A DNA stretch of 64,000 nucleotides from JAXLYX01 sp046351215 (GCA_046351215.1 JAXLYX010000006.1:496001-560000), one strand, 5' to 3'; shown: positions 43,861 through 55,154, numbered from the stretch's first letter. Notes: generated by a model not told the origin, from the letters alone. Program-made: numbers and translations.

Positions 43861-45371
43861 GCGGCGAGCGCGTCCCCTTCGAGCTCGTCTGGGACGTCGA
43901 GGGCATCTCGGTCGCCTGGGTCTCGCGGAACGGCCTCGCCGTCGCCCGCTACCGCTCGATCGAGAACCTCGAGCCGGTGCAGTCCGGCCACCTCGGGCCG
44001 AAGCTCGGCCTCGTGACGTCGCCCTCGGGCGTGCACGTCGACGGCGAGCTCTACGTCGCCTTCGTGGTCGACGGACAGGTCCACGTCGCGCGGCTCGGAG
44101 GGCCCTCGGAGCCGCTCGGCGTGAGGGGCCGCGAGGTCGCGCTCGCCGCGAGCGGGGGCGAGCTCCACGCCGTCGTCGTGGACGGAGAGGGGCTCGTCCA
44201 TCGGGCGGTCCACGTCGAGACCTGCGTGCCGAAGGGCCGGCCGACGCGGCTCGTGCAGCGTCGGGACGTGCTCCCCGGGATCGGGGTCTTCGTCGCGAAC
44301 ACGGGCGTCCACGCCGTCTACGTGCTCGAGGACGCGCTCTACGGCGTCGTCCGCTGCCCCCGCAAGGAGGGCGAGGCCCCTCGCGACGTGCGCAATCCGC
44401 TCGATCTCCCGGCGACCGAGATCCACGTCGCCCAGGTCGTCCGTCGCGCCGCGCTCGTGCTCGGCGAGGGGGGCGAGCGCGTGCGCATCGTCCGCTTCTC
44501 GTCGGACGCGATGCCGGAGGAGCGCGCGGCCGTCGCCATCTACGAGCCCGGCGCGAGGCTCGTCGCGCCGCGGGCGATCTGGTACGCGGACCGCTTCCTC
44601 GTCGCGGCGCGGGACGAGGCACGAAGCGCGCTCCGCATCGACGAGGTCGGCGAGGACGCCCGCACGCGCTTCGTCCTCGCCGACGTCGAGGGGCCCTTCG
44701 AGCTCGCCTACCGCGACCAGCGGATGGTGCTGCTCTCCCTCGAGCTCCTCGGCGACACGGCGCGCGTCGAGGCGACCCTGCGCAGCGGCTCGGGCGAGAG
44801 CTTCGGGACGAAGCACCTCGACGCGACGCCGAGCGATTCCGCGACGAGGTCCGTCGAGGTCTCGCTCGCGCGCCTCGTGCGGGACGTGGGCGCGGCCGCG
44901 GCGACCGAGGCCTACCGCGAGGCCCGCACGCCCCTCGTGACCGAGCCCGAGCATCTCCACCTGCACGGCGAGCTCGACGGGGGCACGGTCTTCCTCCGCG
45001 CGACGCGCCTCGAGGATGGCGTCGGCCTCGTCTTCGAGGCGACCGGCGAGCGCGACGTCCCCGTCGACGTCGAGGGGCTGCGGACGGCCGCCCCGCTGCG
45101 GGCCGAGGGCGCCCTCGACGCGATCGTCCGCTGGGTCCGCGAGGCCCTACCGACCGACGACGGCCGGCAGGCGGACGCCGACGACACGGCGATGGCGGAG
45201 AGCCTCGCCGACCTCGGCGAGGCGAGCTTCACGGCCCTCGACCGCGAGGACGCGACGCTGAGGGGGAGGGTGGTGCTCGGCGCGGTGCCGGAGGCGGCCG
45301 CGGTGCTCGCCGTGCTTCGGGCCGCGGTGCGGGCTGCGCGGGCCACGGCGATGGTCGCTCCCCCCGGTTGA
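43857..45371 (+). CDS. Unknown protein coupled to tyrA, possible beta-propeller
   Basis: A 504-residue protein. ATG 43857 overlaps the tyrA stop as ATGA. There is no signal peptide or membrane helix. Residues 1-300 show repeated strand pairs with a similar rhythm: GVHVDGELYVAFVVDGQVHV, GVHAVYVLEDALYGVV, FELAYRDQRMVLLSLELL, which suggests a beta-propeller. The C-terminal part (about 330-504) is mixed, ending in an Ala-rich helix. No catalytic motif is recognised. Coupling to tyrA may be incidental. Codon use is like its neighbours. Confidence 0.7.
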   Translation: MSGERVPFELVWDVEGISVAWVSRNGLAVARYRSIENLEPVQSGHLGPKLGLVTSPSGVHVDGELYVAFVVDGQVHVARLGGPSEPLGVRGREVALAASGGELHAVVVDGEGLVHRAVHVETCVPKGRPTRLVQRRDVLPGIGVFVANTGVHAVYVLEDALYGVVRCPRKEGEAPRDVRNPLDLPATEIHVAQVVRRAALVLGEGGERVRIVRFSSDAMPEERAAVAIYEPGARLVAPRAIWYADRFLVAARDEARSALRIDEVGEDARTRFVLADVEGPFELAYRDQRMVLLSLELLGDTARVEATLRSGSGESFGTKHLDATPSDSATRSVEVSLARLVRDVGAAAATEAYREARTPLVTEPEHLHLHGELDGGTVFLRATRLEDGVGLVFEATGERDVPVDVEGLRTAAPLRAEGALDAIVRWVREALPTDDGRQADADDTAMAESLADLGEASFTALDREDATLRGRVVLGAVPEAAAVLAVLRAAVRAARATAMVAPPG

Positions 45372-45435
45372 CGCCCCGCCCCACATCTGGGAAATCCGCT
45401 CTCCGGCCCTCGATAGGCCGCCACGGAGACGACGC

Positions 45436-46239
45436 ATGACTTCGAAGATCGCGATCCACGGTGCCGCCGGCCGCATGGGGCTCTCCATCGTTCGCGTGCT
45501 GCGCGAGGACGCGGACGCGAAGCTCGTCGGTGCGATCGATCGCGCGCCCGCCGCGGGCAAGGACGTGGGCGTGATGGCGGGCGGCGAGCCGCTCTCGGTG
45601 CTCGTCGGCGACGATGTCGAGGCCGGCATCGCGGCGGCCGACGTCGTGATCGACTTCAGCCATCCCTCGGCCTCGCTCCCGCTCTTCGAGCGCCTCGCCG
45701 AGCGCGGGACGCCCGTCGTCATCGGCACGACCGGCTTCGAGCCGTCGGGCATCGAGGCGATCCACCGCCTCGGTACGAAGGTCCCGGTCGTCTTCGCCCC
45801 GAACTACAGCCAGGGCGTGACGATGCTCTTCCACCTCGCCGCGCGCGCCGCGAAGCTCCTCGGCCCCGGCTTCGACGCCGAGATCGTCGAGATGCACCAC
45901 CGGCTCAAGGTCGACTCGCCGAGCGGCACCGCCGTGAAGCTCGCCGAGGTCGTCGCCGAGGCTCGCGGGAGCACCTACGCCGAGACCGCGCTCCACGGCC
46001 GCAGCGGCCAGGTCGGCAAGCGCACGGACGCCGAGATCGGCGTGCTCGCGCTCCGCGGCGGCGACGTGGTCGGCGAGCACACGCTCTTCCTCGTCGGGCC
46101 CGGCGAGCGCCTCGAGCTCACGCATCGCGCGACCGATCGCCAGATCTTCGCGCGTGGCGCGGTGCGCGCGGCGCATTGGGTCATCGGGAAGAAGCCCGGC
46201 GTCTACGACATGTTCGACGTGATGGGCGTGGAGCGCTGA
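45436..46239 (+). CDS. dapB: 4-hydroxy-tetrahydrodipicolinate reductase, copy 1
   Basis: A 267-residue DapB of lysine and diaminopimelate synthesis. All key elements are normal: NAD(P) site GAAGRMG (residues 10-16), IDFSHP (72-77), GTTGF (97-101), APNYSQGV (121-128), the catalytic EMHHRLKVDSPSGTA, and the C-terminal DMFDV. GGAG lies seven bases before the ATG. Codons end mostly in C. It is followed after 26 bases by a second, diverged copy of the same length. A possible TTGACG-N17-GAAATC promoter overlaps the end of the preceding gene. Confidence 0.95.
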   Translation: MTSKIAIHGAAGRMGLSIVRVLREDADAKLVGAIDRAPAAGKDVGVMAGGEPLSVLVGDDVEAGIAAADVVIDFSHPSASLPLFERLAERGTPVVIGTTGFEPSGIEAIHRLGTKVPVVFAPNYSQGVTMLFHLAARAAKLLGPGFDAEIVEMHHRLKVDSPSGTAVKLAEVVAEARGSTYAETALHGRSGQVGKRTDAEIGVLALRGGDVVGEHTLFLVGPGERLELTHRATDRQIFARGAVRAAHWVIGKKPGVYDMFDVMGVER

Positions 46240-46265
46240 GCGGCACGGGCCGCGCGCGCGATCCG

Positions 46266-47069
46266 ATGGCGAGAAGGCTCGCGATCCACGGTGCGGCGGG
46301 CAGGCTCGGGCTCGCGATCGTGCGCGTGCTGCCCGAGGCGCCGGAGCTCGAGCTCGTGGCGGCGCTCGGGCGCGGGGCGGCGTTGGGACAGGATGTGGGG
46401 ACGCTCGCCGGGGCCGAGGCGCTCGGCGTGCGGATCACCGACGGGATCGAGGCGGCGATCTCGGACGCGGACGTGGTGATCGACACGAGCCATCCGACGG
46501 CTTCGTTGCCGTTGTTCGAGCGTCTCGAGGTTCATGGGAAGCCCGTCGTGATCGCGACCACGGGCTTCGAGGCCGAGGGGCTCCGTGCGATCGAGCGGCT
46601 CGGTAGGAGGGTTCCGGTCGTCTTCGCGCCGAGCTACAGCCAGGGCGTGACGGTGCTCTTCCACTTGGCTGCGCGGGCGGCGGAGCGGCTCGGCGAGGGC
46701 TTCGATGCGGAGATCGTCGAGATGCACCACCGGCGGAAGGTCGATGCGCCGAGCGGCACGGCGGTGGAGCTCGCGGCGGTCGTCGCGGAGGCGCGGGGTG
46801 GGAGCTACGCGGAGAGCGCGGTGCACGGACGCAGTGGGCAGGTCGGCGCGCGAAGCGACGCGGAGATCGGCGTGCTGGCGTTGCGGGGAGGCGACGTCGT
46901 CGGCGAGCACACGCTGATCCTCGCGGGCCTTGGGGAGCGGCTCGAGCTCGTCCATCGCGCGACCGACCGGCACATCTTCGCGCGGGGCGCGGTGCGCGCG
47001 GCGCGGTGGGTCGTCGGCAGGCAGCCGGGCGTGTACGACATGTTCGATGTGATGGGCGTCGAGCGCTGA
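46266..47069 (+). CDS. DapB paralogue, tandem copy 2 with altered cofactor loops
   Basis: A 267-residue protein that aligns without gaps to copy 1: by my count 197 identical residues (about 74%), near 54% in the first 70 residues and about 80% after that. The catalytic block EMHHRRKVDAPSGTA is intact, so it is not an obvious pseudogene. Three otherwise conserved positions differ from copy 1: Phe74 to Thr in IDTSHP, Gly97 to Ala in ATTGF, and Asn123 to Ser in APSYSQGV. Codon use differs: five TTG leucines where copy 1 has CTC or another residue. No ribosome binding site is visible before the ATG. It ends at a bidirectional terminator. Confidence 0.88.
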   Translation: MARRLAIHGAAGRLGLAIVRVLPEAPELELVAALGRGAALGQDVGTLAGAEALGVRITDGIEAAISDADVVIDTSHPTASLPLFERLEVHGKPVVIATTGFEAEGLRAIERLGRRVPVVFAPSYSQGVTVLFHLAARAAERLGEGFDAEIVEMHHRRKVDAPSGTAVELAAVVAEARGGSYAESAVHGRSGQVGARSDAEIGVLALRGGDVVGEHTLILAGLGERLELVHRATDRHIFARGAVRAARWVVGRQPGVYDMFDVMGVER

Positions 47070-47096
47070 GCGCGAGACTCGGGGTCCACAACGCGA

Positions 47097-47124
47097 ACGG
47101 CCCGCATCTCTCGATGCGGGCCGT
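47097..47124. terminator. Bidirectional terminator between dapB copy 2 and the lipoprotein gene
   Basis: A perfect 11-bp stem, ACGGCCCGCAT (47097-47107) with ATGCGGGCCGT (47114-47124), and a six-base loop lie between two convergent genes. T tracts are short, so the strength is uncertain. Confidence 0.65.
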
Positions 47125-47161
47125 CGTCTGTATCCCTCGCGCCGAGGCGCTCAGATCGTGA

Positions 47162-48514
47162 TCACGGGTTGTCGCGGATCAGGATCGCGGCCGGGGGCGG
47201 GTTGAGCGGGGCGGTCGCCGGGTCGAGCACCTGGGGCGGCGCGTCCATGATGAACACGGTCGCGATGTTCCCGTTGGCCGTGCCGGTGTTGCCGACCGCC
47301 GTCGCAGCGACGCCGCCCGAGTAGCCGGCCTGGATGGCCGCCTGCTGCGGAATCGTGCCGTTCGCGGGCATGTCGGTCGCGGTCGGCGTGCCGGAGAAGA
47401 GGATCTTCGCCGGGCACGCTCCGGAGCCGAGGGAAGGCGAGAAGTACGTGTCGGGGGTGTTGGCGGGCACGCCCGATCCGGTCAGGTAGCCGGTCGAGAC
47501 GATGTTCGCGAGGTCGGAGTAGCCGCTCGAGAGCACCGCCGAGTTGGCCGGGAGGCCCGTCGAGCCGACGCGGAAGACCGGCAGCGGCGCCGTCATCGTC
47601 GGGATCGGGATGAGGGCCGAGATGCCCGTCGTGGCGCCTCCGTTGGCGAGGTCCGCCGCAGTGATCGTCGCGTGGCAGGAGGTCTGCGCGCCATAGGTCG
47701 TCGACGTGTTGACGATGCGCCACGCCGTACCCGTGGCGGGCGCCGCATGGTCGTCCGAGAGCACCTGGATGCTCACCGAGGGGCAGGCTCGCGTCGGAGC
47801 CGCCAAGACGTTGTCGCCGAGGTCGTAGCACTCGGTGTTCGTCGTCGCGGCCGCGTCACGACCCGTCACGAGGATCGTGTACTTCTTCATGTCCTGGAAC
47901 GCGCCCGCGGTCCCGCCGACCGGGATCTGGAGGGTCGCGACCGGGGTGCGCGAGGCCTTGGGCACGCAGTTGGCCGCGACGCCCGTGCCGAACATCGTCT
48001 CGTCGATGTCGTCCTGGTTCCAGATCTGAGCCGTGCGCGTGAGCGACGCCGTCGAGTTGAGCGCGACGAGCGGAGCGGTGTTGTAGGCGCTGATCGCGCC
48101 GTACTGGAGGGCAGCCGCTTGGTAGCTGTGGGTACCGCCCGTGCCGACATCCCGAGCCGTGAAGAGCGTGTTCGCGACGGTGGTGGCGCCCGCCTGCGTC
48201 AGCACGCAGACGTGGGCCTTCCAGGTGGCGGGGATGGTCGGGGGGCCCGCGGTGCCGGCCGTCGGCGTGCCGACGCCGTAGGCGAGGTGACCGAGGCGGA
48301 CGATCGCCGCCTGCGGAGCGGCCGCGTCCTGCGCGGCATCCTGCGACCCGCTGTCCTGCGAACCCGAATCCTGGGAACCCGAGTCCTGCGCGCCCGAGTC
48401 CTGGCCGGAGCCGGCATCGCTCGTCGTCTTGCCGCCATCGTCACACGCCGCGCTGCCGATCGCGACGATACAGCCGAGGAGCAATCCCCCTGCCTTCTTC
48501 CAGGTGTTCGTCAT
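47162..48514 (-). CDS. Predicted lipoprotein with DSGSQD spacer repeats
   Basis: A 450-residue lipoprotein. ATG 48514 gives a good signal sequence (TWKKAGGLLLGCIVAIGSAAC, cysteine at residue 24), with GGAG upstream. A low-complexity spacer of repeated DSGSQD units follows (coded around 48340-48405 by nearly identical 15-18 base units). The rest, AAIVRLGHLAYGVG to the C-terminus, is Thr/Ala/Gly-rich with likely beta structure and four or more cysteines (HVCVLTQ, NCVPK, ECYDLG, TSCHAT). It resembles the surface lipoproteins with an Asp/Ser-rich stalk common in myxobacteria. Function unknown. Confidence 0.75.
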   Translation of the reverse strand: MTNTWKKAGGLLLGCIVAIGSAACDDGGKTTSDAGSGQDSGAQDSGSQDSGSQDSGSQDAAQDAAAPQAAIVRLGHLAYGVGTPTAGTAGPPTIPATWKAHVCVLTQAGATTVANTLFTARDVGTGGTHSYQAAALQYGAISAYNTAPLVALNSTASLTRTAQIWNQDDIDETMFGTGVAANCVPKASRTPVATLQIPVGGTAGAFQDMKKYTILVTGRDAAATTNTECYDLGDNVLAAPTRACPSVSIQVLSDDHAAPATGTAWRIVNTSTTYGAQTSCHATITAADLANGGATTGISALIPIPTMTAPLPVFRVGSTGLPANSAVLSSGYSDLANIVSTGYLTGSGVPANTPDTYFSPSLGSGACPAKILFSGTPTATDMPANGTIPQQAAIQAGYSGGVAATAVGNTGTANGNIATVFIMDAPPQVLDPATAPLNPPPAAILIRDNP

Positions 48515-48713
48515 TCCGCTCTCCTTCACGCCGCGCTGCGCACTCGCATCCAGGGATCCCTCACCCGAATTGGCGACGTCTCTCCGAAACACACGCTAAC
48601 GAACGGATCTGGAAAATTCCACCAATTCGACGATGGATCCATCGGCTAGGTGGGCCTTCGGAGGCGCGTGTAGGGAGGATGCAGTCGGGATCGCAGCAGG
48701 TCGCCGCGGTTCC

Positions 48714-48722
48714 TGGTACGCT
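48714..48722 (+). promoter_or_regulatory. Extended -10 of the zinc-ribbon/kinase operon, leaderless-type spacing
   Basis: TGGTACGCT. Nine bases separate it from ATG 48732 and there is no ribosome binding site between. Confidence 0.45.
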
Positions 48723-48731
48723 CTGTCGCGG

Positions 48732-50945
48732 ATGAGTGGGACGGAACGTGTCTGTGCCGCGTGTGGGCACATCGCGAGCGGAGAGTCGCGCTTCTGCGGC
48801 CGTTGCGGCGCGCCCATGCCCGTGACCTCGGGAACGCCGGCGAGGCCGGCGAGCGTGCCTCCTCCGGGGGCTCCGGCGAGCGAGCGTCCTCCGGGCGCTC
48901 CCGCGTCGGTGCCGCCTCCGGGAGGTGTGCCGCGCGAGCGCAAACCCGCGACGATCCAGGGCATGAGCGCGGCTCCCGCATCGGAGCCGCCGCACCCGTC
49001 GCGGCCGGCGCTCCCGTCGCGTCGCCATCAGCCCACGATGCTCGGCATGCCGATCGTCGCGGGCGCGGAGGCCCCCGCCGCTCCCACGCCTGCCGTCGCC
49101 CCCTCGAAGACGCCGAGCGTGCGGCCGCACCACGGCACGATGCTCGGCATGCCGGCGATCCAGATGCCGCCTGCAGGGCCGTCCGGCGCCACGGCTGTCA
49201 CGCCGCCCGCCGCGCCGGGCGCCCCGCTCGCCATGCCTCCCGGGGCCGCCACGCTCCACGACGCGTTCACGCCGACGCATCCGCCCGCGGCCCCGAATGC
49301 CGCCGCGTTCGCGCCCACCGAGGAGGTCGCGCAGGTCACGCCGGCGATGGTCGCGGCGGCCCATCCGCAGCCGCCCGCGCCCTCGGCGCAGCCCATCCCC
49401 CCGCAGGGTGGCATGCTCGCCTCGCCCTTCGCGGGCATGGCCTCGCCGAACGCCGTGCTGCCGGGAGGGCTCGGCAGCGCCCCCGTCGGGGCGGCCCAGC
49501 CTCCGTTCGGAGCCGTCCCGCAGGCGCCGCAGGGCATCGCGCCCCAGGCCCCGCCGCCGGTCTTCGAGGCGCCTCCCGCCGAGCCCGAGCACGTCCGCGG
49601 CCCCGGCATGGGACCCGTGCGCCCCGCGGCCTCGCCCGCGACGCCGGTCGCTCGGCCGTACGACGAGGCGACCCCCGAATTCACGCGTCCCTCGCCGCGC
49701 GGACGTCTCGAGGTGACGTACGAAGAGGTCTCCGAGCCGATGCCCGCCGAGCGGCCCCGTTCGCGCGGCATCGCGGGACTCGTCGTCGCCGGCTTCCTCG
49801 GGATGGCGGCCCTCACCGCGATCGGCGCCGCGCTCTACGTCGCCTTCCACGACGACGACCTGCGGGCCGAGGTCGCGACCGTCGAGGGCGAGCAGGCGCT
49901 CGTCGTCGATCTCCGCTCGACCGCCCCCGGCACGAAGGTCCGCTTCCAGGGGCGCGAGGTCCCGCTCGCATCCGGGCGCGCCGTCTTCCCCCTCGCGCCG
50001 GACTCGCTGCACCTCGGCGAGAACGAGGTCGCGCTCGACGTGGTCACGCCGGACGGGGCGGTGGACTCCCACCACGTCGTGATCTCGCTCGCCTATCGCG
50101 TGCGCGCCGATCTCGGCGGTCTCGACGACGATCCCCCGGTGCTCCGCGTCGTCGTCGATGCGAAGCCCGGCTCGAGCGTGTCGCTCGACGGAGAGGCGCT
50201 CGCGCTCGATGCGACGGGGCGCGGCACGAAGTCGATTCCCGTCGAGGCGGCGACCGAGGGCCAGTCGATCTCGCACTCGACGCGCTATCGCATCGTTCCC
50301 CCGGGCGGCGTGCCGGTGGAGGGCTCGATCGAGACGCGCATGCCGCTCGCGATGCTCCACCTCGATCGTCCGGGAACGTCGCTCGTCACGGATCGGGCCG
50401 AGGTCGAGATCGCCGGAACGGTCGGGCCGCGTGCCACGATCACCGTCGGCGATCGCACGATCGCGACGCTCGAGGGGCGCTTCTTCGCCCGCTGGCCGCT
50501 GACCGCGATGGGGGACCAGGACGTGACCCTGCGCGTGCGCGAGCCCGACAAGGCGCCGCGTCGCGAGGTGATCCACCTGCGTCGCGTGCCGGATCTCGCG
50601 GCGGAGGCGGCTCGCTACCCGGTCGAGCGCGATCTCGACTACGCACGGCTCGCGCAGAACCCCGGCACCTATCGGGGACGCCACGTCGCGTTCGAGGGCT
50701 TCGCCTATCACGTCGAGGTCGCCGACGGCCGCAGCGTGCTCCAGATCCTCGTGCGCGACTGTCCCGGCGGGCAGCGCTGTCCGCTCTGGGTCACCTATCC
50801 GGCCGCGACCGACGCGGTGCGGAGCAGCTGGGTCCGCGTCGTCGGAGAGGTCGCGGGCGAGCAGCAGTTCCGAGCCGCGAACGGCGGCCAGATCCTCACC
50901 GTCCCGCGCGTCGACGCGGCCTTCGTGCTCCCGGTGAGCCGATGA
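48732..50945 (+). CDS. Zinc-ribbon membrane protein with TxxGM motifs
   Basis: A 737-residue protein. Residues 8-27 form a zinc ribbon, CAACGHIASGESRFCGRCG. A Pro/Ala-rich disordered region to about residue 340 contains three copies of a short motif: ATIQGMS, PTMLGMP and GTMLGMP. One membrane helix follows (about 347-369, AGLVVAGFLGMAALTAIGAA). The outer part has beta-rich repeats (VALDVVTPDGAVDSHHVVIS, VEIAGTVGPRATITVGDRT) similar to Big/FHA-free adhesion modules, ending in a domain with GRHVAFEGFAYHVEV. The 16-base gap to a zinc-ribbon kinase suggests a functional pair. Specific function unknown. Confidence 0.75.
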   Translation: MSGTERVCAACGHIASGESRFCGRCGAPMPVTSGTPARPASVPPPGAPASERPPGAPASVPPPGGVPRERKPATIQGMSAAPASEPPHPSRPALPSRRHQPTMLGMPIVAGAEAPAAPTPAVAPSKTPSVRPHHGTMLGMPAIQMPPAGPSGATAVTPPAAPGAPLAMPPGAATLHDAFTPTHPPAAPNAAAFAPTEEVAQVTPAMVAAAHPQPPAPSAQPIPPQGGMLASPFAGMASPNAVLPGGLGSAPVGAAQPPFGAVPQAPQGIAPQAPPPVFEAPPAEPEHVRGPGMGPVRPAASPATPVARPYDEATPEFTRPSPRGRLEVTYEEVSEPMPAERPRSRGIAGLVVAGFLGMAALTAIGAALYVAFHDDDLRAEVATVEGEQALVVDLRSTAPGTKVRFQGREVPLASGRAVFPLAPDSLHLGENEVALDVVTPDGAVDSHHVVISLAYRVRADLGGLDDDPPVLRVVVDAKPGSSVSLDGEALALDATGRGTKSIPVEAATEGQSISHSTRYRIVPPGGVPVEGSIETRMPLAMLHLDRPGTSLVTDRAEVEIAGTVGPRATITVGDRTIATLEGRFFARWPLTAMGDQDVTLRVREPDKAPRREVIHLRRVPDLAAEAARYPVERDLDYARLAQNPGTYRGRHVAFEGFAYHVEVADGRSVLQILVRDCPGGQRCPLWVTYPAATDAVRSSWVRVVGEVAGEQQFRAANGGQILTVPRVDAAFVLPVSR

Positions 50946-50961
50946 GGCGGAGCCGCCGCGC

Positions 50962-52953
<1,992 letters not shown>

Positions 52954-52956
52954 GCC

Positions 52957-54141
52957 GTGCGCGCGTTCGTCGTCGCGTGCTCGCTCGCGCTGGCCACTCC
53001 GATCGGCGTCGTACGTGCGGGACCCGTCTTCGCGGGTCGACGCAACGTCGTGCATCGGGGGGTCGATCCGTCCGCGCCCGCGGCGACGTCCGGGGTGGAC
53101 GGGAGCCGCGGCGGGCGCTCGCCGTACCGTGCCCCAGAGCGCGCTCCCGAGCGTGCCGGCACGATCGCGCTCGGGAGCACGCTCGCCTCTCCCATGGCCA
53201 CCCGCGACGGAACGCTCTACGTCCCCACCGACGCGGGGCTCGTGGTGATCGGGAGCGATGGACGCGAGCGCTTCCGCCTTCCCGGCGAGCCGGTGCTCGA
53301 GACCCCGACGTTGCTCGCGAGCGGCGACGTCGCCTTCGCCACCTCGCTCTCGACCCTCGTGATCGTGAGCCCGGAAGGGGCCGTGCGGCGTCGGGCGACG
53401 CTCTCGTCCCCCGTGGTCCACTCGATCGTGGCGCTCCCCGACGGGGCGCTCTGCTACGCGACGCGCGACCTCGTCTTCCGCTGCGACGAGCTCGACGGGA
53501 GCCCGCGCTTCGCGAACCGGCTCTTCGCGCTCCCGTCCACCGATCCGGCGCTCGCCGGGGACGGGAGCCTCCTGCTCGCGGTCGGGGACGAGCTCCTCGC
53601 CCTCGACGCGCTCGGTACCGAGCGATGGCGTGCACCGCTCGGGGCCTCCGTCGCCGTCGGCCCGGTCGTCGCGCCGGGCGGGAAGGCGTTCGTGCTCACC
53701 TACGCGGGCGAGCTCGTGACCGTGGCGCTCGCGGACGGACGGACCCGCCGGAGGCTCCTGCCCGTGCGCCCCGGCGGGTCGGGCGGGCTCTTCGTCGGGC
53801 CCGACGGGAGCCTCGTCGTCGCCGTCCCGGGCGCGGCCCTGATCGCGTTCGACGCCGCGGGCGAGGAGCGCTTCCGCACCGACCGGCGCGGCTCGTTCGG
53901 GGCTGCGGGGCTCGTCGACGCGGACGGCGTCTTCCTCGGGCTGAACCAGGAGGGCGTGCTCCACGCCCTCGGTCCCGACGGCCGCGAGCGCTGGCGCATC
54001 GAGCTCGGCGAGCGTACGGATGCGCCGCCGATCCTGCTCCCCGACGGAACGCTCGTCGTCCCGTTCCGCTCCGGGAGCCTCGCATCCTGGAGACCGCCGT
54101 GCGCGTCGACGAGCTCGACTTCGAACTGCCCGAGGAACTGA
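52957..54141 (+). CDS. Exported PQQ-like beta-propeller protein
   Basis: A 394-residue protein starting GTG at 52957, three bases after the kinase stop. The N-terminal MRAFVVACSLALATPIGVV with an AGP cleavage region is a signal peptide. The rest shows blade-like repeats: TRDGTLYVPTDAGLVVIGSD, AGDGSLLLAVGDELLALDAL, VGPDGSLVVAVPGAALIAFD and LNQEGVLHALGPDGRERW. These are PQQ-like or BamB-like propeller blades, usually used for protein binding. The last 14 residues read over the start of queA (overlap 54099-54141). Position after a kinase with an ectodomain suggests the extracytoplasmic partner. Confidence 0.78.
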   Translation: MRAFVVACSLALATPIGVVRAGPVFAGRRNVVHRGVDPSAPAATSGVDGSRGGRSPYRAPERAPERAGTIALGSTLASPMATRDGTLYVPTDAGLVVIGSDGRERFRLPGEPVLETPTLLASGDVAFATSLSTLVIVSPEGAVRRRATLSSPVVHSIVALPDGALCYATRDLVFRCDELDGSPRFANRLFALPSTDPALAGDGSLLLAVGDELLALDALGTERWRAPLGASVAVGPVVAPGGKAFVLTYAGELVTVALADGRTRRRLLPVRPGGSGGLFVGPDGSLVVAVPGAALIAFDAAGEERFRTDRRGSFGAAGLVDADGVFLGLNQEGVLHALGPDGRERWRIELGERTDAPPILLPDGTLVVPFRSGSLASWRPPCASTSSTSNCPRN

Positions 54142-55154
54142 TCGCCCAGGCTCCGCTCGAGGAGCGCGACGCGTCGCGCATGCTCGTCCTCGATCGTGCG
54201 ACGGGCGGGATCCAGCATCGGGCGGTACGCGACCTGCCGCGCGAGCTCCCTCCCTCGCTCCTCGTCTTCAACGACACGCGCGTGATCCCGGCGAGGGTCC
54301 ACGGGCGCAAGGAGTCCGGGGGCCGCGTCGAGCTCCTCTTCGTGACGAAGCTCCGGGACGAGGGCCCGGCCGAGCTCTGGCTCGCGCTCGGACGCGCCTC
54401 GAAGGGCCTCTCCGCGGGCACGCGCGTCCTCGTCGAGGATCCATCGACCGACCTCCGCGTCGTGGAGAAGCGCGAGACCGGGGAGGTCGTGGTCCGGATC
54501 GAAGCCGAGGGAGGGGCGCTCGCTGCGCTCGAACGGCTCGGCGAGATGCCGCTGCCTCCGTACATCCGGCGCTCGAGCGGCGCGGCCGATCGCGAGCGCT
54601 ACCAGACCGTCTTCGCCGCGAAGCCGGGCGCCGTCGCCGCGCCGACGGCCGGCCTGCACTTCACCGATCGGCTCCTCGGCGAGCTCGAGGCGGCGGGGCA
54701 TCGCATCGCGCGCGTGACGCTGCACGTGGGCCTCGGCACCTTCCTCCCCGTGAAGGTCGACGACCTCGACCACCATCCGATGCACGAGGAGGTCTACGAG
54801 GTCACGGAGGAGGCGGCCCGGGCCATCCGCGAGGCGCGCGCCGAGGGGCGACCCGTCGTCGCCGTGGGCACGACCGTCGTGCGCACGCTCGAATCCGCCG
54901 CGCTCGACGGGGGCCTCGTCGAGCCGGGCCTCGGTCGCACGCGCATCCTGATCCAGCCTCCCTACGCCATGCGCGTCGTCGACGGGCTCGTCACGAACTT
55001 CCACCTTCCCCGCTCGACCCTGCTCGCCCTCGTCATGGCGATGGGCGGCGTCGAGCCCGTCCGCGCGGCCTATGCGGAGGCGGTGCGTGCGCGTTACCGC
55101 TTCTTCAGCTACGGCGACGCCATGCTGCTCCGGCCGCTCCCGAGGCATCGATGA
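54099..55154 (+). CDS. queA: S-adenosylmethionine:tRNA ribosyltransferase-isomerase
   Basis: A 351-residue QueA, which makes epoxyqueuosine from preQ1-modified tRNA using S-adenosylmethionine. The start region VDELDFELPEELIAQAPLEE, FNDTRVIPARVHGRK and APTAGLHFTDRLL are family hallmarks, and the C-terminal TNFHLPRSTLLALVMA is present. GTG 54099 is the first start that keeps the whole N-terminus; it lies inside the previous gene by 43 bases. It overlaps tgt as ATGA, so both enzymes of the queuosine pathway are translated together. Confidence 0.95.
   Translation: MRVDELDFELPEELIAQAPLEERDASRMLVLDRATGGIQHRAVRDLPRELPPSLLVFNDTRVIPARVHGRKESGGRVELLFVTKLRDEGPAELWLALGRASKGLSAGTRVLVEDPSTDLRVVEKRETGEVVVRIEAEGGALAALERLGEMPLPPYIRRSSGAADRERYQTVFAAKPGAVAAPTAGLHFTDRLLGELEAAGHRIARVTLHVGLGTFLPVKVDDLDHHPMHEEVYEVTEEAARAIREARAEGRPVVAVGTTVVRTLESAALDGGLVEPGLGRTRILIQPPYAMRVVDGLVTNFHLPRSTLLALVMAMGGVEPVRAAYAEAVRARYRFFSYGDAMLLRPLPRHR

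Noticed and set aside
46266..47069. Second dapB as a pseudogene
   Set aside because: The frame is full length, has no gaps against copy 1 and keeps the catalytic residues, so it is better treated as a diverged functional paralogue.
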